Source: UMGS1958 sp045542415
Lineage (GTDB): Bacteria; Bacillota; Clostridia; UBA1381
Length of the DNA: 64,000 nucleotides
NCBI GenBank assembly: GCA_045542415.1
Contig: JAZQKZ010000070.1
Location: 124,001-188,000, forward strand
Direction: 5' to 3'
The stretch's first letter is position 1, and each line of letters starts with the position of its first letter. Both the position numbers and the translations under genes were made by a program. Under the pieces are notes generated by a model. That model had not been told where the DNA came from. It did no database searches and was given only the letters and a program-made list of their open reading frames with translations. Positions 16,511-24,220 of this stretch are shown one piece after another.

Positions 16511-16903
16511 ATGAGTAACAAAGTTAAGGATATGCTCGACGGAGCAATTGCAAATATGCGAACAACTTTCGAGGCTAATTCAGTAATTGGTGATCCTATT
16601 ACTGCATCCGACGGAACAATCATTGTACCAATCACCAGAGTTTCAATGGGCTTTGGCGGCGGCGGAAGTGATTTTGAAGCCAAGAACGAAAAGCTTGATG
16701 GTAGCTTTGCAGGCGGAATCGGCGGGGGTGCAAGCATAAAGGCAGAGGCTTTTCTCGTAATCAATAACGGAAACGTGCGTCTTATTACCATGAACGGCAA
16801 CTCTTCACCCGTTGACCGCATTATAGACATGATACCCGGTACTATCGACAAGGTGAATGGAATTATTTCAAAGAAAAAGAACAAAGGTGACATAACTGAA
16901 TGA
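16511..16903 (+). CDS. ytfJ: GerW-family sporulation protein YtfJ
   Basis: A 130-residue protein matching the YtfJ/GerW family, linked to spore formation and germination. Visible family features are TIIVPITRVSMGFGGGGS (residues 37-54) and a second Gly-rich loop FAGGIGGGASIKAEAF. No signal or membrane segment is present. An AAAGGAAT site precedes the ATG. It overlaps the radical SAM gene by four bases (ATGA). Confidence 0.93.
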   Translation: MSNKVKDMLDGAIANMRTTFEANSVIGDPITASDGTIIVPITRVSMGFGGGGSDFEAKNEKLDGSFAGGIGGGASIKAEAFLVINNGNVRLITMNGNSSPVDRIIDMIPGTIDKVNGIISKKKNKGDITE

Positions 16904-18762
16904 TTACTAAAAGAGATAAAATTTTATCGGGTGTAACCAAACCTACCCGATACACAGGCGGCGAGCTTAACGCCGTAATGAAGAAAAAAGATGAAGTTGA
17001 TGTAAGATGGGGATTTTGTTTTCCTGATACCTATGAGATTGCTATGTCTCATTTGGGTCTGAAAATATTATACCATACCCTTAATCTCCGTAAGGATACC
17101 TGGTGTGAGCGTGTGTTTACACCCTGGACCGATATGGAAGAGGAGATGAAAAAGCATGATATGAAGCTTTTTGCCCTTGAATCAGGTGATGAGGTCACTC
17201 ATTTTGATATCATGGGCTTTACTTTGCAATATGAGCTTTCATATTCCAATATTGTTCACATGCTTAACTTAGCCGAGATCCCGGTTTTAGCAAAGGATCG
17301 TGATGAAACATATCCGATCATATGCGCAGGCGGACCGTGTGCTTATAATTGCGAGCCGGTTGCGGATATTTTTGACTTTGTAATGCTCGGTGAGGGTGAA
17401 GAAACCATACACGAAATTACAGATGAATATGTAAAGTGGAAAAAGAGCGGCAAAAAGAACAAAAAAGATTACCTTGAAGCAATAGCAAAAATTGAGGGAA
17501 TATATGTACCGTCTTTTTATGATGTTGAATACAACGAGGATAATACCGTAAAAAGTATTACCCCCAACAACCCGAACGCTGCTCCTAAAATCCGTAAGCG
17601 TATTATGGCAGATTTTAATGACTGCTATGCTCCTGAAACAATTATTGTACCGTATGGTGATGTTGTTCATGACAGAGTCATGCTTGAGGTTATGCGTGGC
17701 TGCTTAAGAGGCTGCCGTTTCTGTCAGGCAGGATATATTTATCGACCTTTGCGTGAAAGAAAGCCGGATAATCTTTTAGGGCTTGCTGATACATTACTTA
17801 GCTGCAGCGGATATGACGAGATTTCACTTTCTTCACTTTCAACAAGTGATTTCAGCGGCTTACCGGAGCTTACCGACGGTCTTTTAAATATTACCGAAAA
17901 GAAAAAAATAGGACTTTCACTCCCCTCTCTCCGAATTGATAATTTCTCATTGGAGCTTATGGAGAAGGTACAGAAAGTCCGCAAAACGGGTATTACATTT
18001 GCCCCTGAAGCAGGAACTCAGAGAATGCGTGATGTTATTAATAAAAACATTACGGAAGAAAATATACTGAAATCTACAAAAATGCTGTTTGAGGGCGGCT
18101 GGACTAATGTAAAGCTGTATTTTATGATTGGTCTCCCGTTTGAAACCATAGATGACGTTTGCGGAATTGCAGACCTTGCACAGCGTGTACTTGATGTTTA
18201 CTTTGATATTCCCAAGGAAGAACGTGCAAAAAACATCAATATTACAGTCAGCACTTCAAGCTTTGTTCCTAAGCCCTTTACAGCTTTTCAGTGGGTAGGA
18301 CAAAACTCCCGTGACGAGCTTATTTATAAACAGCACGCATTAAAGGATGCCATTAAATCAAGGCGAATTAAGTACAACTATCACGATAACAAAACCAGCT
18401 ATCTTGAGGGTGTTTTTGCTCGTGGTGACAGACGTTTATGTGAGGTTATTATCCGTGCGGTTGAAAAGGGTTGTAAATTCGACGGTTGGTGTGATTATTT
18501 TGACTTTGATAAATGGATGAAATGCTTTGATGAGCTTGGTATTGATCCTGATTTCTACAGTGCAAGAGAGCGTTCGTATGAAGAGGTTCTGCCTTGGGAT
18601 CATATTGATATCGGTGTCACAAAGGAATTCTTTATAAGAGAAAACGAAAAAGCCAAACAGGCCATTACCACGCCCCATTGCCGTGAAAAATGTGCCGGAT
18701 GTGGCATAACCTCCTTTAAGACCGGCGTTTGTGTAGAAAAGCGAGGTGAAAGTGATGAGTAA
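16900..18762 (+). CDS. B12-binding-type radical SAM protein (TIGR03960-like)
   Basis: A 620-residue radical SAM enzyme. The N-terminal part resembles a B12-binding Rossmann domain (RWGFCFPDTYEIAMSHLG). The 4Fe-4S cluster motif C268-x3-C272-x2-C275 lies in MRGCLRGCRFCQAG. The C terminus has a Cys-rich segment (CREKCAGCG) that may hold another cluster. In many bacteria it is followed or fused to a DUF2344 domain. The same pairing is seen here, with an eight-base overlap to the next gene. It is sometimes found near rplU/rpmA, but not here. The reaction is unknown. Confidence 0.92.
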   Translation: MITKRDKILSGVTKPTRYTGGELNAVMKKKDEVDVRWGFCFPDTYEIAMSHLGLKILYHTLNLRKDTWCERVFTPWTDMEEEMKKHDMKLFALESGDEVTHFDIMGFTLQYELSYSNIVHMLNLAEIPVLAKDRDETYPIICAGGPCAYNCEPVADIFDFVMLGEGEETIHEITDEYVKWKKSGKKNKKDYLEAIAKIEGIYVPSFYDVEYNEDNTVKSITPNNPNAAPKIRKRIMADFNDCYAPETIIVPYGDVVHDRVMLEVMRGCLRGCRFCQAGYIYRPLRERKPDNLLGLADTLLSCSGYDEISLSSLSTSDFSGLPELTDGLLNITEKKKIGLSLPSLRIDNFSLELMEKVQKVRKTGITFAPEAGTQRMRDVINKNITEENILKSTKMLFEGGWTNVKLYFMIGLPFETIDDVCGIADLAQRVLDVYFDIPKEERAKNINITVSTSSFVPKPFTAFQWVGQNSRDELIYKQHALKDAIKSRRIKYNYHDNKTSYLEGVFARGDRRLCEVIIRAVEKGCKFDGWCDYFDFDKWMKCFDELGIDPDFYSARERSYEEVLPWDHIDIGVTKEFFIRENEKAKQAITTPHCREKCAGCGITSFKTGVCVEKRGESDE

Positions 18763-19420
18763 TTATATTTTAAAATACGGTCGTGATGACCGTGTGAAAT
18801 ATATTTCACACCTGGATTTTATGAGATGCTTTCACCGCACTGTCAGACGTACCGATCTACAGTTTATCTTCTCTCAGGGCTTTAATCCTCATCCCGTAAT
18901 GACAATTGCTCAGCCGATGTCGGTAGGTGTTACATCTGAGAGCGAATTTATGAAGGTAGGCTTTGAGGACGGATACAAGCCAAGGGAAATAGTTGAGATA
19001 TTAAATAACGCTTTTCCGCCCGGATTCAAGGTGTATAGTTGCTTTAAACTTAACGCCAAGGAAATTGACATAACACAGATTGACAAAGCGTTATATGTGG
19101 TAGAAATTGAGCACGAAGGCAAAGCTGACCTTAATGCATTTATGGCAAACAAGGAGCTTATTGTTCCTAAAAAAACCAAAAGCGGTATAAAGGACAGCGA
19201 TATCAGACCACATATATTCGAAATCAAAGAGATTTCGGATATTGATGGAGTACTTACTCTTGAAATGCTTATCAGCGTCGGCAGTACTTATAATCTGAAG
19301 CCGGAGACTGTTGTCCAGGCAATGGAAAAATATTGTGATGGATTTAAAAATGGCTTTATGACAATCCACCGCAAAGAAATGTACGGCGGAAATGTTGAGA
19401 GAATGAAAAATATTGTATGA
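18755..19420 (+). CDS. DUF2344 / TIGR03936 radical SAM-associated protein
   Basis: A 221-residue partner of the preceding radical SAM protein. It has the DUF2344 signature YISHLDFMRCFHRTVRRTDL and FSQGFNPHPVMTIAQPMSVG. I chose the ATG at 18755 because GAGGTG lies 6 nt upstream; GTG codons at 18746 and 18752 are in the same frame. The gene overlaps the radical SAM gene by eight bases, so both are probably made in equal amounts. Function is unknown. A strong terminator ends the operon. Confidence 0.9.
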   Translation: MSNYILKYGRDDRVKYISHLDFMRCFHRTVRRTDLQFIFSQGFNPHPVMTIAQPMSVGVTSESEFMKVGFEDGYKPREIVEILNNAFPPGFKVYSCFKLNAKEIDITQIDKALYVVEIEHEGKADLNAFMANKELIVPKKTKSGIKDSDIRPHIFEIKEISDIDGVLTLEMLISVGSTYNLKPETVVQAMEKYCDGFKNGFMTIHRKEMYGGNVERMKNIV

Positions 19421-19427
19421 TGCTAAA

Positions 19428-19460
19428 GGAGTGTCGCAAACTGCGACACTCCCCTTTTTT
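19428..19460 (+). terminator. Terminator of the scpAB to DUF2344 operon
   Basis: GGAGTGTCGCA (19428-19438) pairs with TGCGACACTCC (19442-19452) around AAC, followed by a CCTTTTTT tail. Confidence 0.9.
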
Positions 19461-19474
19461 ATGTGCTAAGTACA

Positions 19475-19819
19475 TTAATTAAGACCGAAGCTGACGGAAA
19501 GAGCTTCATTAACTTTTTCCATAAGTCCATCATCCAGTCTGCCTGTTTTTTCACGCAAGCGTTGTTTATCAATCGTCCTTATCTGCTCAAGTAAAATTAC
19601 GGAATCCTTATTCAGTCCGTATTCTTTTGCACATAATTCAATATGAGTGGGCATTTTAGCTTTATTTATGCGACTTGTAATAGCTGCTGCAATCACCGTC
19701 GGACTATACTTGTTGCCCACATCATTTTGAACTATGAGAACAGGGCGTATTCCGCCCTGTTCACTTCCTACTACCGGACTAAGATCGGCATAATAAATGT
19801 CTCCTCGTTTTACAATCAC
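19475..19819 (-). CDS. mazF: MazF/PemK-family mRNA interferase
   Basis: A 114-residue toxin of the MazF/NdoA family. It shows the conserved RGDIYYADLSPVVGSEQGGIRPVLIVQND start and later EQIRTIDKQRL. It cleaves mRNA at short sequences; the specificity is not readable. It starts at a GTG codon 2 nt after the stop of the small antitoxin gene. The order alr - antitoxin - toxin is the classical NdoA arrangement in Firmicutes. The antitoxin is unusually short. Confidence 0.93.
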   Translation of the reverse strand: MIVKRGDIYYADLSPVVGSEQGGIRPVLIVQNDVGNKYSPTVIAAAITSRINKAKMPTHIELCAKEYGLNKDSVILLEQIRTIDKQRLREKTGRLDDGLMEKVNEALSVSFGLN

Positions 19820-19821
19820 TT

Positions 19822-19971
19822 TTATTCACACTCCGTCAGATTATTCTCACTGATCTCTAACGCTTCATTATCTGATATAACTCCTTCCTGTGCAAGTTCA
19901 GAGTTTATTTCAGACATCTGAGCGTAGCCTTTTTTTAAAGCCTCATACAGCTCATTATCGTTGTGTGACAA
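19822..19971 (-). CDS. Short MazE/EndoAI-like antitoxin fragment, 49 residues
   Basis: A TTG codon at 19971, with AGGAGGG 6 nt upstream, opens a 49-residue frame that stops 2 nt before mazF. The sequence (ELYEALKKGYAQMSEINSEL) resembles the C-terminal toxin-binding helix of B. subtilis EndoAI (roughly RRGYMEMAKINLNIS). No ribbon-helix-helix DNA-binding domain is present. Upstream sequence in this frame does not encode one either. It is probably a genuine product because the ribosome binding site and coupling are strong. It could be a degenerated antitoxin. Confidence 0.72.
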   Translation of the reverse strand: MSHNDNELYEALKKGYAQMSEINSELAQEGVISDNEALEISENNLTECE

Positions 19972-19999
19972 AGCAATCCCTCCTATAGCATAAAAGCTA

Positions 20000-21157
20000 T
20001 TACAACAGGTAATTCAGCACCTTTACTGCTTTTCCCTGCTTGGTATAAATTCTCGGTACTCTCTTTCCGATTACGCATGCAACCTCGTAATTGATTGTAT
20101 CAAGCCAGCCTGCCAGATCATCTATTGTAATGCCGGAATCAGAAAACAGGATTACTTCGTCTCCTCTTTCTATATTATGAACATTTGTGACGTCAATCAT
20201 ACACTGATCCATGCAAATTCTTCCGACAATCGGTACAAGCTGACCGTTAACCATCATTTTACCCTTATGCGCCAATCCTCTGAGATAACCGTCTGCATAA
20301 CCGATCGGTACTGTTGCAATTTTAGTTATACCCTCGGTTATGTACTCTTTTCCGTAGCTTACACCTCTGCCCGGCTCTACCTCTTTCACATAGGTTATCC
20401 TTGATTTCAAGGTCATTGCCGGTTTCAGGTCAAGCACACTCTTATCAACCTCATCAGACGGATATAATCCGTAAAGAATTATACCCGGTCTTACCATATC
20501 CATATGCATTTCAGGATACATCATAACTCCCGCACTGTTGCATATATGCTTAATGGGGATATGTACTCCCCTGTCCTCCAACGCATCGACTACATTCATA
20601 AAACGTGAGTACTGCATTTTGGTGTACTCCCTGTCAGACTCATCAGAGGTCGAAAAATGGGAAAAAATACCTTCTATTTCTATATACGGCAGCTTTGAAA
20701 TTTTTTCAATTTCATCTACCACCGCTGTATTCTCTTCACCCGTAAGGAAGCCTATTCTTGTCATTCCTGTATCAAGCTTGATATGAATTTTTGTTACAAC
20801 TTCTTTCTTTTCGGCAATATATGATATTGCATGAGCAGTCTCGTATGAGAATACTGTAGGAGTGATATTGAAGTTAATAAAATCCTCAATCTCCTCCTCC
20901 ATTATAGCTCCCAGAACAAGTATAGGAACGCTTACACCCCTGCTTCTTAGCTGCTCTCCCTCTCTTAATGTAGCAACCGCAAGGCAGTCTGCTCCATTGT
21001 CAAGAAGAGTTTTCGCAACCTCCATAAATCCATGGCCATACGCATCCGCTTTAACTGCCGCCATAATCTTTGCCGACGGATTTGTTATCTTTCTTATTTG
21101 CTGTATATTATGTGCAATAGCGTCAAGGCTGACCTCTGCCCATGTTCGCTGCTCCAT
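20000..21157 (-). CDS. alr: Alanine racemase
   Basis: A 385-residue PLP enzyme that converts L- to D-alanine for peptidoglycan. The PLP lysine is in AAVKADAYGHG (Lys36). The family also shows KLDTGMTRIGF, HICNSAGVMM and the RPGIILYG block. I chose the ATG at 21157 because AGGAGA sits upstream and the family starts there; the frame is open to 21202. It lies at the head of the small alr-antitoxin-mazF unit. Its upstream region holds tandem repeats carrying promoter-like -10 elements. Confidence 0.97.
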   Translation of the reverse strand: MEQRTWAEVSLDAIAHNIQQIRKITNPSAKIMAAVKADAYGHGFMEVAKTLLDNGADCLAVATLREGEQLRSRGVSVPILVLGAIMEEEIEDFINFNITPTVFSYETAHAISYIAEKKEVVTKIHIKLDTGMTRIGFLTGEENTAVVDEIEKISKLPYIEIEGIFSHFSTSDESDREYTKMQYSRFMNVVDALEDRGVHIPIKHICNSAGVMMYPEMHMDMVRPGIILYGLYPSDEVDKSVLDLKPAMTLKSRITYVKEVEPGRGVSYGKEYITEGITKIATVPIGYADGYLRGLAHKGKMMVNGQLVPIVGRICMDQCMIDVTNVHNIERGDEVILFSDSGITIDDLAGWLDTINYEVACVIGKRVPRIYTKQGKAVKVLNYLL

Positions 21158-21177
21158 ATATATCTCTCCTAACTTAC

Positions 21178-21490
21178 TGTAATTATTATACCATAATTGC
21201 AAAACCGTGTAGGTTTTGCTTCACACCGGTACAATAATTACATCTGCTGAAAACCGACAGGTTTTCTTCTTATATTGTAATTATTATACCATAATTGCAA
21301 AACCGTATAGGTTTTGCTTCACACCGGTACAATAATTACATCTGCTGAAAACCGGCAGGTTTTCTTCTTATATTGTAATTATTATACCATAATTGCAAAA
21401 CCGTGTAGGTTTTGCTTCACACCGGTACAATAATTACATCTGCTGAAAACCGGCGGGTTTTCTTCTTATACTGTAATTATTATACCATAG
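21178..21490 (-). repeat. Three tandem 98-bp repeats with promoter-like elements upstream of alr
   Basis: Units run 21178-21275, 21276-21373 and 21374-21471, followed by the first 19 bp of a fourth. They differ at only a few positions. Each unit has on the minus strand an extended -10 element TGGTATAAT (at 21185, 21283, 21381 and 21479), and the last sits about 30 nt before the alr start. Each unit also has a 15-bp long-range inverted repeat (TGTAATTATTATACC with GGTACAATAATTACA). Two hairpins lie within it (GCAAAACC/GGTTTTGC and GAAAACC/GGTTTTC). No -35 match was seen. This fills the 365-bp gap between nnr and alr. Confidence 0.85.
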
Positions 21491-21521
21491 TATCTGTACT
21501 TTTTCCAGCTGTAATATATGG

Positions 21522-23033
21522 TTATATATGCAGACCCTCAAGAATATCAAGAGCTGTCATTGCATCCATGCCGTGTTTTTGTGCCGCTTTATCACCAGCT
21601 TCGCCGTGAAGCCTCACCGCTATAGCTGCTGCCGTTGACGGATCTGTAATTCTTGCGGTTAACGCTGCAATCAGTCCCGCCAGCACATCACCGCTTCCTC
21701 CTGTAGCCATTCCGGGATTGCCTGTTATGTTAATATATTGTTTTAGCTCCGGAGATGTTACTATTGTATGATGTCCCTTTAATATCAGGGTGACTCCGTA
21801 CTCTTCGCAAAATGACCTTGATATGTCAATACGATTTGCCTCTATATATTCAACAGCCTTATCCACAAGGCGTGCCATTTCCATTTCGTGAGGTGTAAGT
21901 ATCACAGGGCAATTGCAATTTTTAAGCATATCTATATCCATAGCAATTGCGTACAATGCATCTGCATCCGCAACTACAGGAACTTTTGACTGAGTCAGCA
22001 CTGTTTTCACAATTCTTGCGGCTTCACGGCTTCTTCCCAGCCCCGGACCAATTAACACTACATTACACTTGTCAAGCTGTTTTAATATTTCCATTTCAGC
22101 CGTGTATGCAATGTGCCCGTCGGTATCGTCAAGCACCAAAGTCATCGCTTCTGTGGTTTTTACTTCCATAGCACTGCTTATACTTTCGCACACTCCGACG
22201 GTAACCAAGCCTGCACCGCCATACAGTGCCGCCTGCGACGATAAATACGCCGCACCGCTCATTCCTTTTGAGCCTGCTATTATAAATATTTTTCCGTAAT
22301 TACTCTTCTGTGAGTTTTTTGTACGGCAGGGATAATTCCTTTCAACAAATGCTTTATCTGCTATATTTATGCTTATGTTCTGCTCTTCTATTATATAATC
22401 GGGAATTGATATCGGAGAAACCACGACATCACCCGTATAATCCGCTCCCGGAAACATCAGCATTCCTAATTTATATGCCGCAAAGGTTACTGTTTTATTT
22501 GCATTTACACATACGCCGCATATCTCACCCGTATCAGCATTTATACCGCTCGGAATATCTACTGATAAAACGTACTTTGCGTTCTCATTTATACATCTGA
22601 TGACCTCAGCCGGAAATCCCTGAATCTCTCCGTGTATTCCGGTGCCGTAAATTGCATCAATAACTGCATCTGCACTCTTTATCATCAGTGCAAGCTCTTT
22701 TAATGTATAATCTGCATTTCTTACAGGTACATTCATACCGCTGATAATATCAAGGTTGATTTTTGCATCACCACCGATATCATCTCCACACACTAAAAAC
22801 ACTTCTATGTCTATTCCTGCATTGAATAAATGGCGTGCAACAGCAAAGCCATCACCGCCATTATTTCCCTTTCCGCAAAATATCAGTACTTTTCCGGGAT
22901 TGGTAATATCCTTTTTTAACTCATTAACACAGGCTATTGCTGCATTTTCCATTAAAACAATACCCGGAATACCTGCCCTTTCCATAGCGGCACGATCAAT
23001 ATTCCGCATCTGCTCTGCATAACATACTTTCAT
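21522..23033 (-). CDS. nnr: Bifunctional NAD(P)H-hydrate epimerase / ADP-dependent hydrate dehydratase
   Basis: A 503-residue fused repair enzyme for damaged NADH and NADPH. The N-terminal YjeF-N epimerase half (about 1-215) has FCGKGNNGGDGFAVARHL and DAIYGTGIHGE. The C-terminal half (about 230-503) is the ADP-dependent dehydratase, a ribokinase-type fold with IAGSKGMSGAAYLSSQAALYGGAGL, VLIGPGLG, DADALYAI and the active-site N-P-G-M-A-T-G-G-S-G-D-V-L. Length fits the family. The ATG overlaps the stop of the upstream membrane protein gene by one base. Confidence 0.96.
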   Translation of the reverse strand: MKVCYAEQMRNIDRAAMERAGIPGIVLMENAAIACVNELKKDITNPGKVLIFCGKGNNGGDGFAVARHLFNAGIDIEVFLVCGDDIGGDAKINLDIISGMNVPVRNADYTLKELALMIKSADAVIDAIYGTGIHGEIQGFPAEVIRCINENAKYVLSVDIPSGINADTGEICGVCVNANKTVTFAAYKLGMLMFPGADYTGDVVVSPISIPDYIIEEQNISINIADKAFVERNYPCRTKNSQKSNYGKIFIIAGSKGMSGAAYLSSQAALYGGAGLVTVGVCESISSAMEVKTTEAMTLVLDDTDGHIAYTAEMEILKQLDKCNVVLIGPGLGRSREAARIVKTVLTQSKVPVVADADALYAIAMDIDMLKNCNCPVILTPHEMEMARLVDKAVEYIEANRIDISRSFCEEYGVTLILKGHHTIVTSPELKQYINITGNPGMATGGSGDVLAGLIAALTARITDPSTAAAIAVRLHGEAGDKAAQKHGMDAMTALDILEGLHI

Positions 23034-23602
23034 CAGAATCTGTCCTCATATACATGTACGCATCTGGGGTTGAACTTTCTTGCCGCTTCAATCATTCTTG
23101 AAGTAGGCTGGAACAGTACTCTTGTACGGATGCCCTCGTTATTGAAATCAATAAAATACACTCCGCCGTTTGACATATCGCCTGTCAGATCTACAACCTT
23201 AATATTAGGATTTTCTTTCTTATATGCATCGTTATGTGCTTCGTCACGAATATTGGCACATATATCTACTTCATGAAAATCAAGACTGATAACTCTTTTT
23301 CTCTGGCTCTTTGACATTATCTTATCTATATCCAGATAATTGTTTGTCAGTATATATTCATATTCAATATTGAATCTTCTTGCAAATAAAAATGCAAGAT
23401 ACCAAACAAATGCTATAAGTAAAAGTCCTATACTAAACGCAAACTGTGATATTTCATTCTGTATAAGTGCCAGTGCTACTCCGTATATAAGTATAAGCAT
23501 TATGACACTCAAAATTGCCGCAAGTATATATATTCCTACAGTGCATAAAACTGCTTTTGTTTCTTTTTTATGCTTTACCAAATGTTCAAAATATACTTCC
23601 AT
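23033..23602 (-). CDS. Membrane protein with two N-terminal segments, unknown function
   Basis: A 189-residue protein with two hydrophobic segments (about 20-45 and 53-73) and a soluble C-terminal part with a few Cys and aromatic residues. It may belong to the DUF6106 family; that is from memory and unsure. Overlap with nnr and a short gap to rdgB suggest co-transcription from the ftsK side. Confidence 0.75.
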   Translation of the reverse strand: MEVYFEHLVKHKKETKAVLCTVGIYILAAILSVIMLILIYGVALALIQNEISQFAFSIGLLLIAFVWYLAFLFARRFNIEYEYILTNNYLDIDKIMSKSQRKRVISLDFHEVDICANIRDEAHNDAYKKENPNIKVVDLTGDMSNGGVYFIDFNNEGIRTRVLFQPTSRMIEAARKFNPRCVHVYEDRF

Positions 23603-23604
23603 TA

Positions 23605-24189
23605 CTATTTCCTTTCCTTTAAAAGACGGTATAACTGATTAAGAGCCCTGCTTCTGTGGCTTACGCTGTTTTTCTCCTCGGCACTTGCCTGCGCAAAGCC
23701 TTTCTGAAGCTCGTCACAATAGAATATCGGATCATATCCAAAACCGTTTTCGCCTACCGGCTCTCTCAAAATGTGTCCCTCAACAGTTCCTCTTGCACTA
23801 AGACACTGTCCGTCAGTATCCACAAAGGTCACTACCGACACAAATCTTGCCGATCTGTCTTCAACATCTTCAATATCTGATAAGAGCTTTTCTATGCGTT
23901 CTTTATCTGTAGCATTTTCTCCGGCATATCTCGCTGAATGTACTCCGGGCGCCCCGTTCAATGCATCTACACAAAGTCCACTATCATCCGCAATTACGGG
24001 ATAATCGCATAAAATCGACACTGCCCGTGCCTTAATAAGCGAATTTTCCTCAAATGTGGTACCCGTCTCTTCTACTTCAACATAAATATCCGCATCACTC
24101 ATTGAGATGATTTCAATGCCGAGATCCGCAAATATTTCTTTCATTTCTCTTAGCTTACCTTTATTATTGGTTGCTGCTATAACTTTCAT
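23605..24189 (-). CDS. rdgB: XTP/dITP diphosphatase (RdgB/HAM1 family)
   Basis: A 194-residue house-cleaning enzyme that hydrolyses non-canonical purine nucleotides such as ITP and XTP. N-terminal IAATNNKGKLREM, central PVIADDSGLCVDALNGAPGVHSARYAG and C-terminal GFGYDPIF and SHRSRAL are all visible. I chose the ATG at 24189 with AAGGAGA upstream; the frame continues to 24240 but would overlap ftsK. It lies 31 nt after the ftsK/spoIIIE stop. Confidence 0.97.
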   Translation of the reverse strand: MKVIAATNNKGKLREMKEIFADLGIEIISMSDADIYVEVEETGTTFEENSLIKARAVSILCDYPVIADDSGLCVDALNGAPGVHSARYAGENATDKERIEKLLSDIEDVEDRSARFVSVVTFVDTDGQCLSARGTVEGHILREPVGENGFGYDPIFYCDELQKGFAQASAEEKNSVSHRSRALNQLYRLLKERK

Positions 24190-24220
24190 CTTTGAATCTC
24201 CTTTATCTAATTCAAGAAAA

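Noticed and set aside
21178..21490. CRISPR-like appearance of tandem repeats upstream of alr
   Set aside because: The repeat is 98 bp with no unique spacers and no cas genes; units are directly adjacent.
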